Shown: positions 1 through 4,942 of the stretch, piece by piece
How positions within the stretch are numbered: the first letter of the stretch is position 1
How the letters are laid out: the number at the start of each line of letters is the position of its first letter
Assembly: GCA_964550915.1 (NCBI GenBank)
Contig: CAZKBY010000191.1
Coordinates: forward strand, 1-5,047
DNA: 5,047 nt
Source of the DNA: JARYMI01 sp964550915
Lineage (GTDB): Bacteria > Acidobacteriota > Aminicenantia > Aminicenantales > UBA8522
Direction of reading: 5' to 3'
Position numbers and translations under genes: made by a program
Notes under the pieces: generated by a model
What the model saw: the letters and a program-made list of their open reading frames with translations, nothing else
Databases searched by the model: none
What the model was told of the DNA's origin: nothing

Positions 1-689
1 TTTCTCCATGCCGGATTTTCTTATTGGGGACCGGCCACAGCCTGGATGACGCTTTATTTTCTCTGACTGAAAAAGACTTTGAGACGCCCCTCGGCCGGTC
101 GAAAACAGACCGCGAGACCGTCGAGAGACTTAAGAAAGCGGGCGGCCGCGCTGTGGCCGCCTCCGACATTTCCCACCGTCGGGAGCACTCAATCGAGTTT
201 CAGCTTCTTTTCCTCCAGTACCGTTTCGGTTCGTCCTTTTCTCTTATCCCCATCCTCTGTGGGTTTTTTGCGACTGATCTCGAGCGTGTTTCTCGTCCTT
301 GCCAAATTAAAGACGTAGACAGGTTTTTGAGGGAGCTCAGGGCTTGCTGGGAGGAAGATCAAACGGGCTCGCTTTTTATCGCCGGTGTCGATCTTTCCCA
401 CATCGGCCCGAAGTTTGGCCATCGGGAAAGGGCGACTTCCCTCCTCCTTGAAGCTAAAGAGCACGACAAAGTTCTCCTTGAAGCTCTAAGCCGCGGGGAT
501 GTCGAGAGTCTGTGGGCAGAATCGCGGAGGGTCGGGGACAGGTACAATGTCTGCGGGCTCGCTGCCCTAACATCGCTCCTTGAAATCTTCCCGGAGTCGC
601 GGGGCCTGGTTCTTGATTATGAGTTCTGGCAGGAAGAGGCAACCAAATCAGCCGTCAGCTTTGCGGCTGCCATCCTGACAGTTTCTTGA
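1..689 (+). CDS. MEMO1 family protein (AmmeMemoRadiSam system protein B-like), 5' end outside the window
   Basis: MEMO-family protein, a fold related to class III (LigB-type) extradiol dioxygenases; bacterial members are grouped with AMMECR1 and a radical SAM protein, but their reaction is unknown. The open frame (codons from base 3) has no stop back to the left edge, and the residues before the TTG at 24 already read as family sequence (IFLLGTGHS, matching human MEMO1 ILGPSHH), so that TTG is internal and about 50-60 N-terminal residues are missing. Visible motifs: the His of LGTGHS at bases 36-38 and the Cys of YNVCG at 552-554, matching the human metal ligands H81 and C244; EHSIE from 183; GVDLSHIG near 384-407; and the family ending AVSFAAAILTVS. 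The first metal His (human H49) should lie off the window. The stop is 15 bases before the agmatinase-like gene, so co-transcription is likely. Family assignment is firm; function is not. Confidence 0.9.
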   Translation, partial: SPCRIFLLGTGHSLDDALFSLTEKDFETPLGRSKTDRETVERLKKAGGRAVAASDISHRREHSIEFQLLFLQYRFGSSFSLIPILCGFFATDLERVSRPCQIKDVDRFLRELRACWEEDQTGSLFIAGVDLSHIGPKFGHRERATSLLLEAKEHDKVLLEALSRGDVESLWAESRRVGDRYNVCGLAALTSLLEIFPESRGLVLDYEFWQEEATKSAVSFAAAILTVS

Positions 690-691
690 GC

Positions 692-698
692 GAGGAGG
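692..698 (+). promoter_or_regulatory. Ribosome binding site of the agmatinase-like gene
   Basis: GAGGAGG lies six bases before the ATG at 705, a near-ideal Shine-Dalgarno site inside the 15-base gap after the MEMO-family stop. It fixes the start of the downstream gene. Confidence 0.85.
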
Positions 699-704
699 CC
701 TGAC

Positions 705-1568
705 ATGTCGGATTTCGGCGGAGCCATCAAGAAAAGCCGTGATTATGAGCTTGCCATTATCGGTGTTCCCTTTGACGAAAAATCTTGCTTCCTCAGGGGA
801 GCAGCCCTGGGACCGGCAGCCATCCGGGCAGCCTCGACGGGGAAAGCCCTTAACCCATTCACCGAGCTGGGAAAAGACCTCGAGCAGGAGACGGTGCTCG
901 TCGATTGGGGTGACGTGGACACTTCCGGAGATGTAGACAAAACATTCAGCAGGATCGAGGCCGCCGTCCTGGAAGTCATCGGGAAAAAGGCCAGGCCGAT
1001 CATCCTGGGCGGCGATCATTCTATTACCTATCCCGTGATAAGAGCCCTATCGAAAAAGCATTCCTCTCTCTCCATCCTCCATTTTGACGCTCATCCCGAC
1101 CTCTACGAGGACCTTTACGGCGACCGCTACTCCCACGCCTGCCCCTTTGCCCGGATCGTGGAGGAGGGGCTGGCCAAGGAACTCGTCCAGGTCGGAATCC
1201 GGGCCGCCACTTCAGACCAGCGGGCCAGAGCCCGCCATCATAACGTCCGGATGATCGAGATGAAGGACCTGAAGAGCGGGCTGACCCTGAGTTTTCAGCA
1301 TCCCCTGTATCTCTCTTTTGATCTTGACGCTCTTGACCCGGCCTTTGCACCCGGCGTCTCCCATCACGAGCCGGGAGGTCTGACGACGCGCCAGGCCATT
1401 GACATCATCCATTCTTTGAAGGCTGATCTTATCGGGATGGATGTGGTCGAGCTCAACCCGACGCGCGATCCCTCGGGGATCACGGCAGCCGCAGCCGTCA
1501 AAATCATCAAGGAAACGGCCGGAAAAATGATCCAAAAAGGCCGCCGCCAAAAAAGGCTTACTAAATAA
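705..1568 (+). CDS. speB: Agmatinase / arginase-family ureohydrolase
   Basis: Cytosolic binuclear-metal (usually Mn2+) ureohydrolase of 287 residues, a normal length for the family. Agmatinase hydrolyses agmatine to putrescine and urea, the second step of the arginine decarboxylase route to polyamines. All metal-ligand motifs are present: GGDHS (His105), HFDAHPD (Asp128, His130, Asp132) and SFDLDALDPAFAPG (Asp206, Asp208). Glu249 in DVVELNP is the usual catalytic or substrate-binding acid, and His144 in the YSHACPF loop matches the active-site loop His. The N-terminus has the family pattern GVPFD...S...G...GP..IR. The C-terminus ends in a basic tail (residues 276-287). ATG at 705 has a strong Shine-Dalgarno site. 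It sits between the MEMO-family gene and the M64 peptidase gene with 15 and 16 base gaps. The family also includes arginase, guanidinobutyrase, formimidoylglutamase and guanidine hydrolase, so the substrate, and hence the symbol, is tentative. Confidence 0.9.
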   Translation: MSDFGGAIKKSRDYELAIIGVPFDEKSCFLRGAALGPAAIRAASTGKALNPFTELGKDLEQETVLVDWGDVDTSGDVDKTFSRIEAAVLEVIGKKARPIILGGDHSITYPVIRALSKKHSSLSILHFDAHPDLYEDLYGDRYSHACPFARIVEEGLAKELVQVGIRAATSDQRARARHHNVRMIEMKDLKSGLTLSFQHPLYLSFDLDALDPAFAPGVSHHEPGGLTTRQAIDIIHSLKADLIGMDVVELNPTRDPSGITAAAAVKIIKETAGKMIQKGRRQKRLTK

Positions 1569-1570
1569 TA

Positions 1571-1576
1571 AAGGAG
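1571..1576 (+). promoter_or_regulatory. Ribosome binding site of the M64 peptidase gene
   Basis: AAGGAG lies eight bases before the ATG at 1585, within the 16-base gap after the agmatinase-like stop. It supports this start, which is also the one that keeps a complete signal peptide. Confidence 0.8.
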
Positions 1577-1584
1577 CGTTATCC

Positions 1585-3057
1585 ATGGCCAGGCATTTTC
1601 ATTTAGCAATCCTCATCTTGATTTTTTACGGCATTCTCGCCTCCGCTTCTCCCATCGATTTTGATAAATATTTTATCGACCGGACGATGCGCATTGACAT
1701 TTTTCACGGCGGAGATGCCAAGGAAGAATTCGTCACTATCGACCGCGTTTACGATCAGGGAATCTGGGCGGGGAGCCTTAAGAACCTTCTCGATCTCTTT
1801 AACCTCGGCCGGTATTGTTTTAAGGTTTACGACGCCGCTTCGGGCGAGCTCATTTTTTCACGGGGATTCGACAGCTATTTTGGAGAATATAAGACAACGG
1901 ACATGGCGCGGTGCGGGATGAAAAGAACATACCATGAGTCAGCCCTTATCCCGTATCCCAAGAATAGAATCATCTTTACGGTCGAGTCGCGAAACAGGGA
2001 GAATATTCTCCAGCCCCTCTTTCGTGTCGAGATAGACCCGACTGACAGCTTCATCAACAGGGAATCACTCATCTCGGGTGTGAAAGTCTTTCAGGTTCTT
2101 AAGAGCGGCGACCCGCATGAGAAGGTCGATATCGCTTTCATCGCCGAGGGTTACACGGTAGCCGAGGAGAAAAAGTTCCTGGCCGACCTGAAGCGATTTA
2201 CCGAGGTCTTCTTCAGTCTGGAGCCTTATAAAAGCCGGCCCGACCTATTCAACCTCTCCGGTGTTTTTAAACCTTCAGCCGAGAGCGGTTGCGACGAGCC
2301 GAGCCACGGGAGCTATAAAAGCACGGCCGTCGGCGCCTCCTTCGATTCCCTCGGCTCTGAGCGCTATGTCCTGACGGAAGAGAACAAGAGCCTGCGCGAC
2401 ATCGCCGCCCACGTTCCTTATGATGCGCTTGTCATCATGATCAATCACAAGCGTTACGGCGGAGGAGGGATTTATAACCTCTTCTGCACGTTTACCACAG
2501 ACAATCAGTGGTATGAGTATCTGTTCCTTCATGAATTCGGCCATTCTTTCGCCGGCCTGGCCGACGAATACTACACATCGGAGGTGGCCTATAACGAATT
2601 CTACCCGAAGGGGATCGAACCGCTGGAGCCAAACATCACCGCCCTCCTCGATCCCAAGAACCTCAAATGGAAAGACCTGGCCACACCGGGAATTGAAATT
2701 CCCACGCCCTGGGAGAAAGAAGAGTTCGACAGGATGGACACGGCTTATCAGAAGGTCCGCCGAGAGATAAACTCCAGGATTGCGGCCATGAAAAGAGCTG
2801 GAGTGCCGCAAGCCGATGTAGAAAGGCTGGAGCAGGAGTCCGAGAAGCTGTCGCGGGAGCAGGCTGACAAAGTGGACGAATTTCTTCGCCGGAGCAAATT
2901 CTGGGGCATGATCGGCGCTCTGGAAGGCGCCGGCTATTCAGCCCAGGGGCTCTACCGCCCGGCTGTTGATTGCCTGATGTTTACCAAAGGAGCCAAGCCC
3001 TTCTGCAAGGTCTGCGAGGAGACTGTCCGGCGGGTGATTAAATTCTACACCGAGTGA
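1585..3057 (+). CDS. Secreted M64-family zinc metallopeptidase (IgA peptidase M64 type)
   Basis: Exported zinc endopeptidase of the M64 family, 490 residues. Residues 1-22 form a signal peptide (basic start, hydrophobic ILILIFYGILASA). Residues about 26-160 match the beta-rich M64 N-terminal domain (FDKYFIDRTMRID, WAGSLKNL, CFKVYDAASGELIFSRGFDSYF, YPKNRI). The catalytic domain starts near 167 (GDPHEKVDIAFIAEGY) and carries YGGGGIYN (291-298) and the zinc motif HEFGHSFAGLADEYY: His316, catalytic Glu317 and His320, with Asp327 or Glu328 as candidate third ligand. A charged helical segment (375-435) precedes the family C-terminal signature GAGYSAQGLYRPAVDCLMF...FCKVC with Cys463, Cys474 and Cys477. 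The product probably acts in the periplasm or outside the cell on proteins. The IgA protease label comes from one clostridial member and should not be taken as substrate. It is the last gene of the apparent operon, convergent with the next gene 21 bases away. Confidence 0.93.
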   Translation: MARHFHLAILILIFYGILASASPIDFDKYFIDRTMRIDIFHGGDAKEEFVTIDRVYDQGIWAGSLKNLLDLFNLGRYCFKVYDAASGELIFSRGFDSYFGEYKTTDMARCGMKRTYHESALIPYPKNRIIFTVESRNRENILQPLFRVEIDPTDSFINRESLISGVKVFQVLKSGDPHEKVDIAFIAEGYTVAEEKKFLADLKRFTEVFFSLEPYKSRPDLFNLSGVFKPSAESGCDEPSHGSYKSTAVGASFDSLGSERYVLTEENKSLRDIAAHVPYDALVIMINHKRYGGGGIYNLFCTFTTDNQWYEYLFLHEFGHSFAGLADEYYTSEVAYNEFYPKGIEPLEPNITALLDPKNLKWKDLATPGIEIPTPWEKEEFDRMDTAYQKVRREINSRIAAMKRAGVPQADVERLEQESEKLSREQADKVDEFLRRSKFWGMIGALEGAGYSAQGLYRPAVDCLMFTKGAKPFCKVCEETVRRVIKFYTE

Positions 3058-3078
3058 GAGACGGGACGATATTTCTCT

Positions 3079-3537
3079 TTAAATCAAGCTGACGATTTTC
3101 TCGAGCCATTCTCTGTCAATTTCTGTGAAAGCGTCGAGGTCGCGGCTGTCGACATCCAGGACACCCCAGACTTCGCCTTTTTCGTCAAACAGGGGAACGA
3201 CAATCTCGGAGTTGGAGCGGCTGTCGCAGGCGATGTGGCCGGGGAATTGATGAACGTAGGGGACGATGACAGCCTGCCGGCGCAGAATGCCAGCCCAACA
3301 AACGCCTTTGTTTTTTTCAAGGACCGGGCAGGCCAGGGAACCCTGGTAGGGCCCGACGACGAGCTCGCCTTCGCTGAGGAGGTAAAAGCCGGTCCAGAAA
3401 AAGTGTGACATTTTGTGGTGGAGGAGGGCGGCGATACTGGCCAGGCGGGAAGTTTTGTTCTTCGTCTTGAGAAAGAGCTCATCGAGCTGAGCGTAGATTC
3501 TTTCGTATCTCTTGGTAAGGCTCCTTCTTTTATCCAT
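3079..3537 (-). CDS. msrC: Free methionine-(R)-sulfoxide reductase (fRMsr, GAF fold)
   Basis: Cytosolic single-domain GAF protein that reduces free L-methionine-(R)-sulfoxide to methionine, normally recharged by thioredoxin; part of oxidative-damage repair. Numbering from the preferred start (152 residues): FWTGFYLL (47-54), GPYQG (62-66), and the three redox cysteines Cys70 (SLACP), Cys80 (GVCWAG) and Cys104 (GHIACDSRSNSE). Their spacing (10 and 24 residues) is identical to E. coli MsrC/YebR Cys84, Cys94 and Cys118, where Cys118 is catalytic. The GVLDVDS strand and FTEID follow, as in the family. Start choice: an in-frame ATG at 3549 would add four residues (MRLD) but has no Shine-Dalgarno; the ATG at 3537 has GAGG six bases upstream and leaves a sensible leader from the predicted promoter. 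It is transcribed away from the gene at 3656 and toward the peptidase. The symbol is the E. coli one, used by homology. Confidence 0.93.
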   Translation of the reverse strand: MDKRRSLTKRYERIYAQLDELFLKTKNKTSRLASIAALLHHKMSHFFWTGFYLLSEGELVVGPYQGSLACPVLEKNKGVCWAGILRRQAVIVPYVHQFPGHIACDSRSNSEIVVPLFDEKGEVWGVLDVDSRDLDAFTEIDREWLEKIVSLI

Positions 3538-3570
3538 ATCCAACCTCATGACTCGGGCTTGTTTGCCGCC

Positions 3571-3599
3571 AATTTAGCACCGCCGCCTTTTCCCGTCAA
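3571..3599 (-). promoter_or_regulatory. Putative sigma70-type promoter of the methionine sulfoxide reductase gene
   Basis: Read on the - strand, TTGACG (3599-3594) and TAAATT (3576-3571) are separated by exactly 17 bases. They match the consensus at five and four of six positions. Transcription would begin near 3564, about 27 bases before the ATG at 3537 and about 15 before the ATG at 3549. Predicted from sequence only. Confidence 0.5.
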
Positions 3600-3606
3600 G
3601 GTTGAC
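3595..3606. repeat. Dyad symmetry joining two divergent -35 boxes
   Basis: GTCAA-GG-TTGAC is a perfect inverted repeat with 5-base arms and a 2-base centre. Its arms are mostly the -35 hexamers of the two divergent promoters. It may be just the result of two opposed -35 boxes, or may also serve as an operator controlling both genes. Confidence 0.5.
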
Positions 3607-3630
3607 TTTCGGCCAGGACAAGGCTAACTT
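3602..3630 (+). promoter_or_regulatory. Putative sigma70-type promoter of the exported unknown gene
   Basis: TTGACT (3602-3607) and TAACTT (3625-3630) are separated by 17 bases. The -35 box is strong (five of six), the -10 box weak (three of six). Transcription would start near 3637, leaving a leader of about 19 bases that contains the GGAGG site. This argues against the upstream TTG at 3602 being a translation start, since it would lie in the -35 box. Confidence 0.4.
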
Positions 3631-3645
3631 AGGAAGGGAAAAGCT

Positions 3646-3650
3646 GGAGG
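3646..3650 (+). promoter_or_regulatory. Ribosome binding site deciding the start at 3656
   Basis: GGAGG lies five bases before the ATG at 3656, which begins a complete signal peptide. The longer in-frame reading from the TTG at 3602 adds 18 polar residues ahead of the signal sequence and has no comparable site. Confidence 0.8.
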
Positions 3651-3655
3651 TTAAG

Positions 3656-4516
3656 ATGAAAGAGAATCGTCTCAAGCATCTGATTTTTATGATCCTCTTT
3701 TTAATGCTGATTCCAACGGCGAGGGCCGATCGAAGGCAGCAAATCTACGGCCTGGCCCTGGAACTCGAAAGGCAGGCTTCCTTCCTGGCCCAGACGAGCT
3801 TCGACCATTTCAAAGGCTGGAACAACACGATTTCCGACAAGGAGCAAGCCGTCCTTTTCAAATCGGAAGCCTTTCTGGCTTCCTGCCGGCTTTTCTTGCG
3901 GCTGACCGAAGAGAGGTCCGATTACTATCAGGCAGGTTTTCTGAGGACAAACCTCTACAATGCTTTTCTCTACCTGACCCGTGCCTTTCAAGATCTTGAA
4001 GATTCCATGAGAAAGGCGGATGTGATGCCTTACGCGCTTTCCGACTGCCGCACTCTTATCAACAGCATGGAGGCCGAGTTCTCCAGATGGCCGATGGCCG
4101 ACAACCTAGCTTATCTCCACCAGAAATACGTTAAGACCCGGAAAGACGCCGTCTACATGATTGAGCGCCGGGGGCCGGGCCGCTACGTGCGTCGCGCCTT
4201 TAAAGACCTGGAAAGCCTTTTCCGATATAACTACGACCTCAAAAGAGGAAAGGACCCTTGGAAATATCTTGTGGAAGTGTCGAATGATACGCTGGATAAA
4301 ATGGAGGAGGGGGAGATGATCGAGCTGACGTTTGAAGGCTGGCTGATCATTGAACAGAGCAACCGTCCGAACCGGCCCGTCTATCTCATCGAGAACGGAA
4401 AAAAACGAGGGCTAACGAGCCCGCGAGTTGTCCAGCGTTTCGGCGGCTGGGGTAAAGTCTTTGAAGTTCCTCTCGAAGTTGTCGCCAAGTATCCGGAGGG
4501 CGATCCCATCTCCTGA
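3656..4516 (+). CDS. Exported protein of unknown function, helical with C-terminal YLIENGKKR-type module
   Basis: I do not recognise the main domain. From the ATG at 3656 the product has 286 residues. Residues 1-24 are a clear signal peptide (MKENRLKH, then a hydrophobic core, then TARA before Asp25, a good signal peptidase I site), so the mature protein is outside the cytoplasm. Residues 25 to about 225 look largely alpha-helical, rich in charged and aromatic residues, with two cysteines (77 and 131) and no catalytic motif I can name. Residues about 240-286 (VYLIENGKKRGLTSPRVVQRFGGWGKVFEVP...YPEGDPI) resemble a short module seen repeatedly in exported proteins of other bacteria, typically YLIENGKRR.IPSPEVF..LGY.W..V..VP...L..YP.G.PI; here there is a single, terminal copy. 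The role of that module is not established to my knowledge. The gene is divergent from the methionine sulfoxide reductase gene and appears monocistronic. The gene is real; function unknown. Confidence 0.85.
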   Translation: MKENRLKHLIFMILFLMLIPTARADRRQQIYGLALELERQASFLAQTSFDHFKGWNNTISDKEQAVLFKSEAFLASCRLFLRLTEERSDYYQAGFLRTNLYNAFLYLTRAFQDLEDSMRKADVMPYALSDCRTLINSMEAEFSRWPMADNLAYLHQKYVKTRKDAVYMIERRGPGRYVRRAFKDLESLFRYNYDLKRGKDPWKYLVEVSNDTLDKMEEGEMIELTFEGWLIIEQSNRPNRPVYLIENGKKRGLTSPRVVQRFGGWGKVFEVPLEVVAKYPEGDPIS

Positions 4517-4523
4517 AAAATTA

Positions 4524-4573
4524 TCCTTTTCTTTCTGTCTTCTTCTCCTTCTTCTCGCTCTTCCTCACTCCTC
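4524..4573 (+). other. Fifty-base pyrimidine tract after the exported-protein gene
   Basis: All but three of the 50 bases are C or T (purines at 4537, 4557 and 4567). It begins eight bases after the stop at 4516. No strong hairpin precedes it, so it is not a classic intrinsic terminator. A C/T-rich, G-poor transcript of this kind could favour Rho-dependent termination, but that is inference. Confidence 0.55.
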
Positions 4574-4670
4574 AACGGCTCGTGCTCCTTGAATCTCCAT
4601 CTTAGTGGTGCGTCTCACAGATGACTTGCTTTGGAATGATGGCCCCAACGACGCGCCATCGCTGGGAGTT

Positions 4671-4696
4671 TGAGCGGGACGGCGTCTTCCCGTTCA
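4671..4696 (+). repeat. Stem-loop, 9 pairs with 8-base loop
   Basis: TGAGCGGGA pairs with TCCCGTTCA through eight Watson-Crick pairs and one G-U (4674/4693). Two further T-G wobbles (4670/4697, 4669/4698) can extend it. Part of the structured block. Confidence 0.7.
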
Positions 4697-4723
4697 GGGA
4701 ATCAGCAGAGTGGAACGAAGCGC

Positions 4724-4748
4724 CGAGGGGGAACGTTATTCCCCCTTG
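4724..4748 (+). repeat. Strong hairpin with GGGGGAA/TTCCCCC stem
   Basis: AGGGGGAA (4726-4733) and TTCCCCCT (4739-4746) form eight perfect pairs around the loop CGTTA. G-U and C-G pairs extend the stem to 4724/4748. It is the strongest local hairpin in the window. No T-run follows, so it is not a standard terminator. Confidence 0.75.
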
Positions 4749-4754
4749 AAGTAT

Positions 4755-4797
4755 CCCGTCTACGGAGAGGACCCTGGAAAAAGATTTACGAGACGGG
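4755..4797 (+). repeat. Perfect 7-base inverted repeat CCCGTCT/AGACGGG
   Basis: The arms at 4755-4761 and 4791-4797 are exact complements with a 29-base loop. It lies directly between two other stems of the block. Confidence 0.6.
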
Positions 4798-4806
4798 CAT
4801 TAAGAA

Positions 4807-4846
4807 TTTCCCGCGTTGAGCCGAGCCGTGCCGTACTTCCGGGAAA
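4807..4846 (+). repeat. Perfect 7-base inverted repeat TTTCCCG/CGGGAAA
   Basis: The arms at 4807-4813 and 4840-4846 are exact complements enclosing a GC-rich 26-base loop. The next small stem (CGCAC/GTGCG, 4851-4865) follows after four bases. Confidence 0.6.
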
Positions 4847-4914
4847 AATACGCACAAGAGGTGCGGGCTGTTGTCAGCAAAAGGGGGGTTGATGATGGGA
4901 ACCAAAAAGGTGGG

Positions 4915-4942
4915 GGCTTTCTCCAGCCCGCGCAAGAAAGCC
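4915..4942 (+). repeat. Perfect 8-base inverted repeat GGCTTTCT/AGAAAGCC
   Basis: Exact 8-base arms with a 12-base loop (4923-4934). It competes with a shorter alternative stem, GGGCT (4914-4918) with AGCCC (4925-4929), around a 6-base loop. AT-rich DNA without a T-run follows, so Rho-independent termination is not well supported. Confidence 0.65.

Larger units (their letters stand above)
4637..4942 (+). ncRNA. Candidate structured RNA: run of eight stem-loops
   Basis: No credible CDS lies here, yet stems follow one another without overlap: 4638-4643/4655-4660 (6 pairs), 4671-4679/4688-4696 (9), 4724-4733/4739-4748 (10, including the A/GGGGG/AA arm), 4755-4761/4791-4797 (7, 29-base loop), 4807-4813/4840-4846 (7, 26-base loop), 4851-4855/4861-4865 (5), 4867-4870/4875-4878 (4, TTGT loop) and 4915-4922/4935-4942 (8). 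The imperfect positions are G-T as read on the + strand (4674/4693, 4725/4747, 4637/4661). These would pair as G-U in a rightward RNA but be C-A mismatches in a leftward one. I do not recognise the family; tRNA, tmRNA, RNase P and group I intron signatures are not evident. A HEARO/omega-type RNA of an IscB element or a decayed group II intron are possibilities without direct support. Boundaries are approximate. Confidence 0.4.

Noticed and set aside
3057..3078. Hairpin AGAGA/TCTCT followed by TTT as a terminator between the convergent peptidase and reductase genes
   Set aside because: Only five weak pairs with a 12-base loop and a three-T run; not enough for a terminator on either strand.
3084..3482. 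132-residue - strand frame overlapping the methionine sulfoxide reductase
   Set aside because: Serine/proline-rich shadow in another frame of a gene with all family motifs intact.
3602..3655. N-terminal extension of the exported protein from a TTG at 3602
   Set aside because: The TTG lies inside a good -35 box. The extension would bury the signal peptide behind 18 polar residues, while the ATG at 3656 has a well-placed GGAGG.
4498..4530. Intrinsic terminator after the exported-protein gene
   Set aside because: Only a four-base GGAG/CTCC pairing is available before the pyrimidine tract; too weak to call.
4621..4749. 42-codon frame from ATG at 4621
   Set aside because: No Shine-Dalgarno, no recognisable family, and it runs through three of the stem-loops. 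The same frame then meets two stops, the second at 4799-4801, before a 53-residue open stretch; without homology I cannot call it a pseudogene.
4710..4892. 60-residue frame from GTG at 4710 as a gene
   Set aside because: Arginine-rich composition typical of a GC-rich noncoding shadow, no clear ribosome site, and full overlap with the stem-loop block.
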